Assembly: GCF_000719975.1 (NCBI RefSeq)
Contig: NZ_JOIJ01000003.1
Span: 248,001-312,000 of the forward strand
Length of the DNA stretch: 64,000 nucleotides
Direction: 5' to 3'
Source: Prauserella rugosa
Lineage (GTDB): Bacteria; Actinomycetota; Actinomycetes; Mycobacteriales; Pseudonocardiaceae
In this document: one piece after another, positions 8,617-17,123 of the stretch
How positions within the stretch are numbered: position 1 is the first letter of the stretch
How the letters are laid out: every line of letters starts with the position of its first letter
Notes under the pieces: model-generated
Seen by the model: only the letters and a program-made list of their open reading frames with translations
Databases searched by the model: none
Told to the model about the DNA's origin: nothing
Program-made: the position numbers and the translations under genes

Positions 8617-10302
8617 TCAGCCCACGAGGAGCTCGCGGAGGGTGCCGAGGCCCATCCCGCCCATGCGCAGGGCCCTGCGGTGGAAAGCGGCCATGTCGAA
8701 CGCCTCGCCCTCCCTGCGCTGCGCCTCGGCACGGGCTTCGAGCCACAGCTTCTCGCCGAGCTTGTACGAAGGGGCCTGACCCGGCCAGCCGAGGTAGCGG
8801 TCGATCTCGTCCCGCACGTGGTCGGGGTCGGTGATCGTGCGGGTCAGCATGAACTCCAGTCCCAGGTCCGGAGTCCACCGCTGCCCCTCGTGGAATCCCG
8901 TGCCCGCGGGGATCTCGAGTTCGAGGTGCATGCCGATGTCGATGATCACGCGTGCGGCGCGGAACAGGTGCGCGTCGAGCATGCCGAGCAGGTTGCCGTC
9001 GTCGTCGAGGTAACCGAGGTCGCGCATGAGCCGCTCGGCGTAGAGGGCCCACCCCTCGGCGTGCCCCGACGTGAAGGCCATGAGCCGCTGGAACCGGTTC
9101 AGCGAGCGTTCGTACACCGACGTCGCGATCTGCAGATGGTGGCCGGGAACGCCCTCGTGATAGACGGTGGTGACCTCGCGCCAGGTCGAGAAGTCCTCCT
9201 TGTCGGCCGGCACCGACCACCACATGGTGCCCGGACGGGAGAAGTCCTCGCTCGGCCCGTGGTAGTACGCGCCGACCCCACCGCCGGGCGGGGCGATGCG
9301 GCATTCGAGAGCCATCAGTTCGTCGGGCAGGTCGAAGTGGGTGCCGCGCAGGGAGCGGAGCGCCTCGTCGGACAGTCCCTGCATCCACTCGCGCAACGCG
9401 GCCTGGCCGGTGACGCGGTATCGGGGGTCGGCGTCGAGTGCCGCTGCTGCCTCCGACAGGGTGGCGCCCGGTTTGATCCGCTCGGCGACCTCCTTGGCCT
9501 CCCGCTCGACGCGCGTGAACTCCTCCCAGCCCCACTCGTAGGCCTCGCGCAGGTCCAGGTCGGCACCGGTGAAGTACCGCGACCACGTGCGATAGACGTC
9601 CTCGCCGACCGCGTCCTTCTCGGGAGCCTGCGGTGCCAGTTCGGCGCGGAGGAACCCGGCGAACTCGGCGTACGCCTCCTGTGCGGTGGCCGCCGCCTGC
9701 TCGAGTTCGCCGCGCAGGGACTGCGGCAGGTCGGCGCCCGAACTGCCGGCACCGGAGATCCCAGCACCGGAGATCATGGTGTCGAAGAAGCCGTCGCCGC
9801 TCATGCCTGCCCACGTCTCGGCCTGCTCGGCCACCTTGCTGATCTGGCGGATCGCGGGAACCCGGCCCGCCTCGGCGGCGGCGAGCAGCGACGCGCGGAC
9901 GCCGTCGAGCGCGCCGGGCACGCCCGTCATCCGCTTGGCGATCGTCTCCCACTGCTCGGGTGTCTCCTGCGGCATCAGGTCGAACACCTGGCGGATGTCC
10001 TGCACGGGACTGGCGATGACGTTCAGCGAGGCCAGGTCCAGACCGGCGTCGTGGATCTCCAGGTCGATGGTGCCGCGTTCGACGAAGACGGCCTTCGCCA
10101 CGCGTTCGGCCTCGTCGGCCGGTTCGGTCGCCTCGACGTCGCGTACGGCGCGGCGGGTCAGCGCCGCACGGTTGGCGTGCCCCTCGGGCGAGTAGTCGGT
10201 GAGCTGGTCGTCGTACCCGACGACGCCCAGCGCGGTCGCCTCGATGGGGTCGGCCGCCGCGTAGTCGTCGACGAATCGGTTCTCAATGTCGTGCACGCTC
10301 AT
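8617..10302 (-). CDS. DUF885 family metallopeptidase-like protein
   Basis: A 561-residue protein of the DUF885 family (distant M1/M3-like gluzincin relatives). The zinc motif is VYHEGVPGHHLQ (about residue 380, HExxH form) and the second signature is GHAEGWALYAERLM (about 413), supplying the third ligand Glu. The N-terminal half is helical, with an unusual Gly/Ala/Ser stretch (MISGAGISGAGSSGA, about residue 178). The C-terminus holds the usual WPGQAPSYKLGEKLW segment. There is no signal peptide, so it is probably cytoplasmic and acts on small peptides. MSVHDIENRF at 10302 is chosen as start; upstream frame is Arg-rich intergenic sequence. Divergent from crtE. Confidence 0.85.
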   Translation of the reverse strand: MSVHDIENRFVDDYAAADPIEATALGVVGYDDQLTDYSPEGHANRAALTRRAVRDVEATEPADEAERVAKAVFVERGTIDLEIHDAGLDLASLNVIASPVQDIRQVFDLMPQETPEQWETIAKRMTGVPGALDGVRASLLAAAEAGRVPAIRQISKVAEQAETWAGMSGDGFFDTMISGAGISGAGSSGADLPQSLRGELEQAAATAQEAYAEFAGFLRAELAPQAPEKDAVGEDVYRTWSRYFTGADLDLREAYEWGWEEFTRVEREAKEVAERIKPGATLSEAAAALDADPRYRVTGQAALREWMQGLSDEALRSLRGTHFDLPDELMALECRIAPPGGGVGAYYHGPSEDFSRPGTMWWSVPADKEDFSTWREVTTVYHEGVPGHHLQIATSVYERSLNRFQRLMAFTSGHAEGWALYAERLMRDLGYLDDDGNLLGMLDAHLFRAARVIIDIGMHLELEIPAGTGFHEGQRWTPDLGLEFMLTRTITDPDHVRDEIDRYLGWPGQAPSYKLGEKLWLEARAEAQRREGEAFDMAAFHRRALRMGGMGLGTLRELLVG

Positions 10303-10462
10303 AGGCCGGAACGCTACCCGGCCCGCGCGGCCGGCCGCGGCCCTTTTGCGCCTCCGGCGGAGCACCCCGGCCGAGCGTCCGTACGGCAGCCGTGAGGGGG
10401 CGCGCGCCACAGTTACCGGTCAGGCCGCACGGCCTCCGGCGAACGCCTGGAACGATGGGGTC

Positions 10463-11548
10463 ATGAGCCAGCCCGATTTCGACGCCGACCTGCCCGCGCG
10501 CATCGGCGAGGCGCTGACCGACTTCCTCGACGGCGCGTCCGCGACGATCGGGCGGACCGAACCGGCGTTCACCGGCGCCACCGACGCGTTGCGCGCGTTC
10601 GTGCTCGGCGGGGGCAAACGACTGCGTCCCACGTTCGCGTGGTGGGCGTGGCGCGGCGCGGGCGGCGACCCCGCGGGCGCGGACACGCGGGGTGTGCTCC
10701 AGGCCGTCTCGAGCCTCGAACTGATCCAGGCCTGCGCGCTGATCCACGACGACGTGCTCGACTCCTCCGACTCCCGGCGCGGGTCGCCGACCGTGCACGT
10801 CGCGTTCGCGGGCGAGCACGCCCGCAACGGATGGCTGGGATCGCCGGAGCAGTACGGGCTGGCGGCCGCGGTCCTCATCGGCGACCTCGCACTGGCCTGG
10901 GCCGACGACATGTTCGCCGACGCCGAGCTGCCCACCGAGGTGCTGCGCAGGGCCAGGCCGGCGTGGCGTGCGATGCGGTCCGAGGTGCTGGCAGGCCAGT
11001 ACCTCGACGTGCGGACGCAGGCCACGGGAGACGAATCCGTCGACGCCGCACTGCGCATCGACCTGCTCAAGACCGCCGCGTACACGGTGCAGCGGCCGTT
11101 GCACCTGGGCGCAGCACTGGCGGGCGCCGGTGCCGAGGTGATCGAGCCGCTGCTGTCGTTCGGCGGCGACATCGGAGTGGCGTTCCAGCTGCGCGACGAC
11201 CTGCTCGGGGTGTTCGGCGACCCGTCGATCACCGGCAAGCCCGCGGGTGACGACCTGCGCGAGGGCAAGCGCACCCTGCTGGTCGCCCTCGGACTGCACC
11301 ACGCGCGCGAACGCGGCGCGGACACGAGCGTGCTCGACTCGGCGCTGGGCGCCGCCGATCTGTCGGACGCGCAGGTCGACCGGGTGCGCGAGCTGCTCAC
11401 CGACGTCGGCGCCGTCGCCGAGGTGGAGCGGCGGATCGAGACGCTCACCGACTCGGCCCTGTCCGCACTCGAGGACGCGAAGCTGGCCGACCCCGCCCCG
11501 AAACGCCTCACGGAGCTGGCCGTCAAGGCCACGCAGCGCACGTACTGA
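10463..11548 (+). CDS. crtE: Polyprenyl diphosphate synthase (GGPP synthase type)
   Basis: A 361-residue trans-prenyltransferase. The first Asp-rich motif is DDVLD (about residue 96, in ALIHDDVLDSS) and the second is RDDLLGVFGD (about 245). GGGKRLRP near residue 50 binds the substrate diphosphate. It condenses IPP with allylic diphosphates. First in a run of four same-strand genes (crtE, crtI, crtB, F420 enzyme) with 13-bp or overlapping junctions, so geranylgeranyl diphosphate for carotenoids is the likely product. The chain length cannot be read with certainty. It resembles mycobacterial IdsA2, which also sits upstream of pknL. Start ATG at 10463 is supported by the family N-terminus; an upstream in-frame extension is Pro/Ala-rich. 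Confidence 0.88.
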   Translation: MSQPDFDADLPARIGEALTDFLDGASATIGRTEPAFTGATDALRAFVLGGGKRLRPTFAWWAWRGAGGDPAGADTRGVLQAVSSLELIQACALIHDDVLDSSDSRRGSPTVHVAFAGEHARNGWLGSPEQYGLAAAVLIGDLALAWADDMFADAELPTEVLRRARPAWRAMRSEVLAGQYLDVRTQATGDESVDAALRIDLLKTAAYTVQRPLHLGAALAGAGAEVIEPLLSFGGDIGVAFQLRDDLLGVFGDPSITGKPAGDDLREGKRTLLVALGLHHARERGADTSVLDSALGAADLSDAQVDRVRELLTDVGAVAEVERRIETLTDSALSALEDAKLADPAPKRLTELAVKATQRTY

Positions 11549-11561
11549 GGAGCGGCGGGCG

Positions 11562-13067
11562 ATGCGGACGGTTTCCGGGGCCACCGACCGGGTGGTCGTC
11601 GTCGGCGCGGGCCTGGCGGGCCTGTCGGCCGCACTGCACCTGACCGGCGCGGGCAGGCAGGTCACGGTGCTCGAGCGCGCACCGCGGCCGGGCGGCCGGG
11701 TGGACACCGAGACGCTCGGCGGCCACGCCGTCGACACCGGTGCCACGGTGCTGACGATGCCGGAGCTGCTCGACGAGGCCTTCGCCGCGGTCGGCGAGAA
11801 GACCTCCGAACGGCTCACGCTCACCCAGCTGGATCCGGCGTATCGCGCGCACTTCGCCGACGGCTCGTCGATCGCCCTGCACAGCGATCCGGAGGCGATG
11901 GCGGCCGAGCTGCGAGCCGTCGCCGGTCCCCGGGAGGCCCAGGGCTACCTCCGGCTGCGGCGATGGCTCACCGAGTTGTACGCCGCCGAGGCCGAGCGGT
12001 TCATCGGCGGCAACTTCGACGGCCCGCTCGATCTCGTCCGCCCCGAAGCGCTTCCGCAGCTGGCCCGGCTCGTGCGGCTGGGAGGGTTCGGCAGGCTGTG
12101 GCCGAAGGTCGCCCGGTTCGTCACCGACGACCGGGTGCGACGGCTGTTCTCGTTCCAGGCGCTGTACGCGGGTCTCGAACCGCGCCGCGCACTCGGGGCG
12201 TACGGCGCGATCCCGTTCATGGACACCGTGGGCGGGGTGTTCTACCCGCACGGCGGCATGGGCGGTATCGCCGGCGCCATGGCCGATGCCGCCGAGGAGG
12301 CGGGCGCCACGGTGCGGACGGCCACGCAGGCGGCGTGGCTCGAACGCGTCGGCAGCCGTGTCCGCGCGGTGCGCACGGCCGACGGCGAGCGCATCCCGTG
12401 CGACGCCGTGGTGCTCGCGACCGAGTTGACGACCGCCTACCGCCTGCTGGGTATCCACCCGCGCAGGCCGCTCGTCCCGCGCTACGCCCCGTCGGCGGTG
12501 GTGCTGCACGGGGACGCCGAACGCGGATGGGCCGACCGGCTCGACCACCACACGATCTTCTTCGGCCACGCATGGCACGAGACGTTCCGCGAGATCGCGC
12601 GCGACGGCAGGCTCATGAGCGACCCCTCCCTGCTGGTCACCAGGCCCACGGCCACCGACCCGGCGCTGGCGGCCGGCGGCCGCGAACTGGTGAGCGTCCT
12701 CACGCCCGTGCCGAACCTCCACACCGGACCGCTCGACTGGACCCGCATCGCCCCGGCGTACCGCGACGAGCTGCTGGACGAACTCGAGCGTCGCGGACTG
12801 GACGGGTTCGCGGGCGAGTTCCGCCTCCACCGCATGGACACGCCGCTGGACTGGGCCGAACGCGGGATGGAGGCGGGCACCCCGTTCTCCCTCGCCCACA
12901 CGCTGCCCCAGACCGGACCGTTCCGGCCCGCGAACCTCGTGCGTGGTGCGGACAACGTCGTGCTGGCCGGTTCGGGCACCCGTCCCGGTGTCGGCATTCC
13001 ACCGGTGCTGATCTCGGGACGCCTCGCCGCCGAACGCATCGTCGCCGAACCGCTCGCCCTGCCATGA
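11562..13067 (+). CDS. crtI: Phytoene desaturase-family FAD oxidoreductase
   Basis: A 501-residue flavoprotein. The dinucleotide-binding motif VVVVGAGLAGLSAALHL lies at residues 11-27 and VLERAPRPGGRVDTE follows. The C-terminal carotenoid-desaturase signature region (VLAGSGTRPGVGIPPVLISGRLAAERI) lies near 465-492. It sits between GGPP synthase and phytoene synthase genes, so it should desaturate phytoene toward lycopene or a related product. No lycopene cyclase or ketolase gene lies in this window. It begins 13 bp after crtE with GAGG upstream, and its stop overlaps crtB in ATGA. Confidence 0.9.
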   Translation: MRTVSGATDRVVVVGAGLAGLSAALHLTGAGRQVTVLERAPRPGGRVDTETLGGHAVDTGATVLTMPELLDEAFAAVGEKTSERLTLTQLDPAYRAHFADGSSIALHSDPEAMAAELRAVAGPREAQGYLRLRRWLTELYAAEAERFIGGNFDGPLDLVRPEALPQLARLVRLGGFGRLWPKVARFVTDDRVRRLFSFQALYAGLEPRRALGAYGAIPFMDTVGGVFYPHGGMGGIAGAMADAAEEAGATVRTATQAAWLERVGSRVRAVRTADGERIPCDAVVLATELTTAYRLLGIHPRRPLVPRYAPSAVVLHGDAERGWADRLDHHTIFFGHAWHETFREIARDGRLMSDPSLLVTRPTATDPALAAGGRELVSVLTPVPNLHTGPLDWTRIAPAYRDELLDELERRGLDGFAGEFRLHRMDTPLDWAERGMEAGTPFSLAHTLPQTGPFRPANLVRGADNVVLAGSGTRPGVGIPPVLISGRLAAERIVAEPLALP

Positions 13068-13924
13068 GATCCGAGTACCGCGCCTGCCGCAGGATCGCGG
13101 CCCGGCACGGCCGCACGTACTTCCTCGCGACGTTGCTGCTGCCACGCCACGCCCGTCCCGCGACCTACGCCCTGTACGGCTTCGCCCGCCGCGTGGACGA
13201 CGCCGTCGACCTCCCTGGCGGCGACCCGCACACCGCGCTGGCCGGCTGTGCCCGGCTGCTCGACGACGTCTACGCCGGGCGCGACGTCGACGGTCCGGTG
13301 GCCGCCGCGTTCGCCGACACGGTGCGCCGTTACCGCCTGCGCCGCACGTGGTTCGAGGCCTTCCTGCGCTCGATGCGCATGGATCTGCACGTTCGGGACT
13401 ATCCGGACTTCGCCGCGCTCGGCGAGTACGTCCACGGGTCGGCAGGCGTGATCGGACTGCAGATGCTGCCCGTGCTCGGCACGGTCGCCCCGCAGGAGGA
13501 GGCCGAGCCGTACGCCGAGGCGCTCGGCGAGGCGTTCCAGATGACGAACTTCCTGCGCGACGTCGGGGAGGATCTGCGCCGCGGACGGATCTACCTGCCC
13601 GCCGACGCGCTCGCCGCGTTCGGTGTGGACCGTCCCCTGTTGGAGTGGTCCGCCGCGACCGGCCGCACCGACGCCCGCATCCGCCGCGCACTGCGCTGGT
13701 TCGTGGCCCGCAACCACGCCGTCTACCGGCGCGCCCTGCCGGGCGTCGCGTTGCTACGGCCGGAATCGAGGCCGTGCGTGCGGACGGCACTGACGCTCTA
13801 CCGCGGGATTCTCGACGAGATCGCGGGCGCCGATTACGACATCTTGAACAGAAGGGTGGTCGTGGGGAAAGCCCGCCGCAGCGGCGTTGCCGCACGGGCG
13901 TTGGCGACTAGGCTGGTGTCATGA
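13064..13924 (+). CDS. crtB: Phytoene synthase
   Basis: A 286-residue squalene/phytoene synthase family member: RTYFLATLLLP near the N-terminus, the first Asp-rich motif ARRVDDAVD (about residue 43), and the second, MTNFLRDVGEDLRRGRIYLP (about 159-178). It condenses two GGPP to phytoene. Both junctions are ATGA overlaps (with crtI at 13064-13067 and with the F420 gene at 13921-13924), indicating one translationally coupled unit. Confidence 0.92.
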   Translation: MRSEYRACRRIAARHGRTYFLATLLLPRHARPATYALYGFARRVDDAVDLPGGDPHTALAGCARLLDDVYAGRDVDGPVAAAFADTVRRYRLRRTWFEAFLRSMRMDLHVRDYPDFAALGEYVHGSAGVIGLQMLPVLGTVAPQEEAEPYAEALGEAFQMTNFLRDVGEDLRRGRIYLPADALAAFGVDRPLLEWSAATGRTDARIRRALRWFVARNHAVYRRALPGVALLRPESRPCVRTALTLYRGILDEIAGADYDILNRRVVVGKARRSGVAARALATRLVS

Positions 13925-14700
13925 CCTCCAGGAACGTCCGAATTGGACTGCAGCTGCAGCCACAGCACGCCGACTACGACACGATGCGCCGGACCGCCGC
14001 CGAGGCGGAGGAGCTCGGCGTGGACATCCTGTTCAACTGGGACCACTTCTATCCGCTCTACGGCGATCCCGACGGCATGCACTTCGAGTGCTGGACGATG
14101 CTGGGCGCGTGGGCCGAGCAGACCTCGAACGTCGAGATCGGCGCGCTGGTGACGTGCAACAGCTACCGCAATCCCGAACTGCTGGCCGACATGGCCCGCA
14201 CCGTCGACCACATCTCGGGTGGGCGGCTGATCCTCGGCATCGGTGCGGGCTGGTTCCAGAAGGACTACGACGAGTACGGCTACGAGTTCGGCACCGCGGG
14301 CAGCCGGATCGCCGACCTGGCCGACGCGCTGCCGCGGATCGAGAGCCGACTCGGCAAGCTCAACCCGGCGCCGACGCGCGACATCCCCGTGCTGATCGGT
14401 GGCGGCGGCGAGAAGAAGACGCTGCGCCTGGTGGCCCAGCACGCCGACGTGTGGCACGGCTTCGGCGACGTCGAGGTGGCCAAGCGGAAGCTGTCGATCC
14501 TCGACCAGCACTGCGCCGACGTGGGCCGCGACCCGGCCGAGATCGAACGCTCCGTCGGCGTCGAAGGCGCCCCGGAGGACTCCGGTCAGGCGCTGCTCGA
14601 CCTGGGCATCACGATGTTCACGGTGGGCGCGGGCGGGCCCGACTACGACCTGTCGACGCTCAAAAAGTGGATCGACTGGCGCGACGCCCAGAACGGCTGA
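13921..14700 (+). CDS. LLM-class F420-dependent oxidoreductase (Rv1855c-like)
   Basis: A 259-residue luciferase-like TIM-barrel protein with NWDHFYPLYGDPDGMHFECWTM near residue 39 and VDHISGGRLILGIGAGW near 95-111. IPVLIGGGGEKKTLRLVAQHADVWHG (about 158-183) is the F420/FMN-binding C-terminal region. It resembles the TIGR03560/Rv1855c F420 group. It is fused by an ATGA overlap to crtB, which suggests a role on a carotenoid-pathway intermediate or a regulatory convenience; neither is shown. At 259 residues it is shorter than many LLM enzymes (about 280-340). Confidence 0.82.
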   Translation: MTSRNVRIGLQLQPQHADYDTMRRTAAEAEELGVDILFNWDHFYPLYGDPDGMHFECWTMLGAWAEQTSNVEIGALVTCNSYRNPELLADMARTVDHISGGRLILGIGAGWFQKDYDEYGYEFGTAGSRIADLADALPRIESRLGKLNPAPTRDIPVLIGGGGEKKTLRLVAQHADVWHGFGDVEVAKRKLSILDQHCADVGRDPAEIERSVGVEGAPEDSGQALLDLGITMFTVGAGGPDYDLSTLKKWIDWRDAQNG

Positions 14701-14773
14701 TCCGCCACGCGCGTTCGCGGTGCCGCGCGCACACGGGTCCGCCCGTGCGGTGCGCGGCACCGCGAGTGCTCTC

Positions 14774-15307
14774 TCACGGTCGCCGGGCGTCCCTGGGCGC
14801 CCGCCGATGGGCCGCGACGCGTTCCCGGGTGGCGCACCGCGGGGAGCAGTAGCGCCGGGGGCTACCACCTCCCGGGTCGGCGAACGGTCGCCGGCAGGAC
14901 TCCGAGGCGCAGATCCCGCCGGGCGGGCGTTGCCGCTCGGCGAGCGCGAACGCCATGGCCAGCCCCGTCGACGACATGAACCAGTCGACCAGCGGACCGT
15001 CGTCGTCGCGGTCGGCGTGCAGGTGCCACGGGTGCACACCGCCGTGCGAGGTCAGCCGCGGCGGCGACGCGTATCGCGCCAGCAGCGCATTGATCCGCGT
15101 GACCGCCTCGTCCACGGAGGCCGCGGCGAAGACCTCCCGCAGCTGCGGCGCCGCCTCGCGCAGCGCCTCGACGTCGGCGGCGGTGAGGCGGAACGGCTCG
15201 CGTTCGCCGTGTTCGACGAGCACCGCCGTCACGTCCTCGACGGTCGGCGCTTCCTGCAACACCACGATCAGATCGGCGGCTCGCCCGATGACGTTGAACG
15301 GACCCAC
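14774..15307 (-). CDS. CGNR zinc-finger transcriptional regulator
   Basis: A protein of about 177 residues. The N-terminal ABATE-like ligand domain has GPFNVIGRAADLIVVLQ, LTSHGGVHPWHLH and FMSSTGLAMAFALAERQRP. The C-terminal CGNR zinc finger has the pattern CASESCxRPF...GSPRRYCSPRCATRERVAAHRR (about residues 133-170), with the four Cys in place. Members are DNA-binding regulators usually next to a transporter, as here. GTG at 15307 is preferred because a TACTAT -10 hexamer (15319-15314, minus strand) lies about 6 nt upstream, implying a leaderless mRNA; GTG at 15313 is the alternative. Confidence 0.8.
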   Translation of the reverse strand: MGPFNVIGRAADLIVVLQEAPTVEDVTAVLVEHGEREPFRLTAADVEALREAAPQLREVFAAASVDEAVTRINALLARYASPPRLTSHGGVHPWHLHADRDDDGPLVDWFMSSTGLAMAFALAERQRPPGGICASESCRRPFADPGGGSPRRYCSPRCATRERVAAHRRAPRDARRP

Positions 15308-15316
15308 GCCCACATA

Positions 15317-15345
15317 GTAACGTCTTGTTGATGCGAAGCCGTTAC
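15317..15345. promoter_or_regulatory. Candidate operator between CGNR regulator and MFS gene
   Basis: GTAACG (15317-15322) and CGTTAC (15340-15345) form a perfect inverted repeat with 17-nt spacing. It overlaps the likely -10 of the regulator and the start of the MFS gene. The position suits autoregulation plus control of the transporter. Confidence 0.4.
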
Positions 15346-16587
15346 GCTTCGGGTGCGGCAGCGGGTATGGCGTCAGGTGCGGCATCGGGCGTGGCATCAG
15401 GCGTGACAGCGGGCGCCGAGTCCGGCGCCCCGCCGCGGCGTGCACTGCCCGGCTACCTGCTCGGCGCGACGAGTGCCCGTACCGGCGACGAGATGTCCGG
15501 GCCCGCGATCCTCCTGGCCGGCCTCACGGCGTCCGGCTCGGTCGGCACCGCGTCGGCCCTGCTGACCGGACTCACGTCGTCGGCGGCGATCGGCGGACCG
15601 CTTCTCGGCGTCCTGCTCGACCGGAGCCCGCGTCCCGGCCGTGTTCTCGGCACGGCACTCGCCTGTTACGGCGCGGGCCTCGTGCTCGTCGTCGCGCTGT
15701 TGGGCCGGGTCCCCACCCCGGCACTCGTGGTGTTGGCCGTGGCGGCGGGGCTGTTCGCCCCCGCGGTCTCTGGCGGATGGACGGCGCAGCTGCCCGACGT
15801 CGTCGACCCGGCCGGGCTGTCTCGCGCGACGGGGCTCGACGCCATGACGTTCAGTGGTGCCGCGCTCGCCGGCCCTGCTCTGGTCGGCATCCTCGCCGAC
15901 GCGGTCGGAGCCACCACGGCCGTGTCGATCACGATCGCCCTCGTCGTCGCCGCCGTGCCGGCCGCGTGGCGCCTGCCCTCGCGCGTGCCCGGCCCCGCCG
16001 AACAGCTGCGTTCCGCCCTGGTGGAGGGGCTGACCACGATCGTCGCGACCCGGTCACTGCTGCGGGCGACGGCCACGTCGATGGTGTCGTTCGCCGGCGT
16101 GGGCATGCTCGTCGTCGCCTGCCCACTGCTGGGTGCGCTCCGGCTGGGCGATGCGAGTCGCGGCGCGCTCCTGCTCGCCGGGGTCGCCGCGACCGGGCTG
16201 GCCGCCAACGCCGTACTCGCGCGCAGGCCGACGCTGATCCGCGCGGACACCCTGTTGCTGACCACGACGATCCTGCTCGCCGTCGCCACGGCGGTCGCGG
16301 CGCTGCCCGGTGCGGGCTGGGTCGTGGGCGCCGCACTGCTCGCAGGGCTCGGCGAGGGGCCACAGCTGACGGCGCTGATCCGTATTCGCCACCGGGACGC
16401 ACCGGAGCATCTACGGGCTCGCGTCTTCACGCTGGGCGCGAGCCTGAAGATCACCGCGATGGCGGCCGGAACCGCGTTGGCGGGCGTCCTCGCCACGCAA
16501 TCGGTGCCGCTGTGCCTGCTCACCGCGGCCGCGGTACAGCTCGGCGCGGCAGCCCTGTTCGGCCTCCTGCGGCCGCGCCGCCTGTGA
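15331..16587 (+). CDS. MFS transporter
   Basis: A 418-residue protein with about twelve hydrophobic segments. These include LLGVLLDRSPRPGR (the loop 2-3 motif, about residues 92-105), LSRATGLDAMTFSGAALAGPALVG (about 166-189) and the C-terminal half from about 240 to 415. The N-terminus carries a Gly/Ala/Ser/Val repeat (GMASGAASGVASGVTAG) before the first helix, so translation may really begin at the ATG at 15367. Divergent from the CGNR regulator, 24 bp away, so it is the likely regulated exporter. Substrate unknown. Confidence 0.82.
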   Translation: MRSRYASGAAAGMASGAASGVASGVTAGAESGAPPRRALPGYLLGATSARTGDEMSGPAILLAGLTASGSVGTASALLTGLTSSAAIGGPLLGVLLDRSPRPGRVLGTALACYGAGLVLVVALLGRVPTPALVVLAVAAGLFAPAVSGGWTAQLPDVVDPAGLSRATGLDAMTFSGAALAGPALVGILADAVGATTAVSITIALVVAAVPAAWRLPSRVPGPAEQLRSALVEGLTTIVATRSLLRATATSMVSFAGVGMLVVACPLLGALRLGDASRGALLLAGVAATGLAANAVLARRPTLIRADTLLLTTTILLAVATAVAALPGAGWVVGAALLAGLGEGPQLTALIRIRHRDAPEHLRARVFTLGASLKITAMAAGTALAGVLATQSVPLCLLTAAAVQLGAAALFGLLRPRRL

Positions 16588-16605
16588 CGGCGCGGTCAGT
16601 ACGCC

Positions 16606-16660
16606 ACGAACGCCAGAACGCCCAGAACACCTAGAACGCCGCCGAGTCCTAGAACGCCAT
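16606..16660. repeat. Degenerate tandem repeat at the 3' end of the Rv2175c-like gene
   Basis: Four copies of a variant of AGAACGCC/CTAGAACGCC occur within about 55 bp. Read on the minus strand this repeats GGCGTTCTAG, the last codons and stop of the Rv2175c-like gene. It probably arose by slippage. Confidence 0.55.
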
Positions 16661-17017
16661 CGCCTGGGCGCGGCGTTTGACCTCGGTGCCGTGGTTGGTG
16701 CGCAGCGCGTTGATGGGGGTGATGCCGGGAAGCGATTCGTCCTCGGTGAACAGCCAGCGCAGCATCTCCGTGCGGGTGAACCCGGCGTCGGAGAGGACGG
16801 TGATCGTGCCCGCCAGGCCCTTGACCACCGCGCTTTCCCGGAAGAAGACCTCGGGGATCACCAGGTCGCCGTCACGGCGGACGGCGATCAGCTGACCGTC
16901 CCTGAGCATCTGCCGCACCTTGTTCTGCGCGACGTTCAACCTCGTCGCTACCTCGGCCACGGGGAGAACCGCCACATCGGCGTCGAGCACATCGTCAGCC
17001 AGGGGGATCGCACTCAC
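16649..17017 (-). CDS. Rv2175c-family DNA-binding protein
   Basis: A 122-residue protein with an N-terminal winged-helix-like region (LPVAEVATRLNVAQNKVRQMLRDGQLIAVRRDGDLVIPEVFF) and the Rv2175c C-terminal domain (VKGLAGTITVLSDAGFTRTEMLRWLFTEDESLPG, INALRTNHGTEVKRRAQAMAF). In M. tuberculosis Rv2175c is a DNA-binding substrate of the kinase PknL and lies beside pknL; the same divergent pair is found here. Of three in-frame GTGs, the one at 17017 is chosen because AAGGTGG lies 5 nt upstream. The mycobacterial protein is slightly longer at the N-terminus, where the phosphorylated Thr lies. Confidence 0.85.
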   Translation of the reverse strand: MSAIPLADDVLDADVAVLPVAEVATRLNVAQNKVRQMLRDGQLIAVRRDGDLVIPEVFFRESAVVKGLAGTITVLSDAGFTRTEMLRWLFTEDESLPGITPINALRTNHGTEVKRRAQAMAF

Positions 17018-17123
17018 ATGCACCACCTTGCCATATGCCGCCCCCGGTCGAGCTCCAACCGGGCGAACGGCCGACCGGGGACACCGGACGGGTGAGTTTC
17101 GCCCGTCCGTAGGATCTCGGGGT

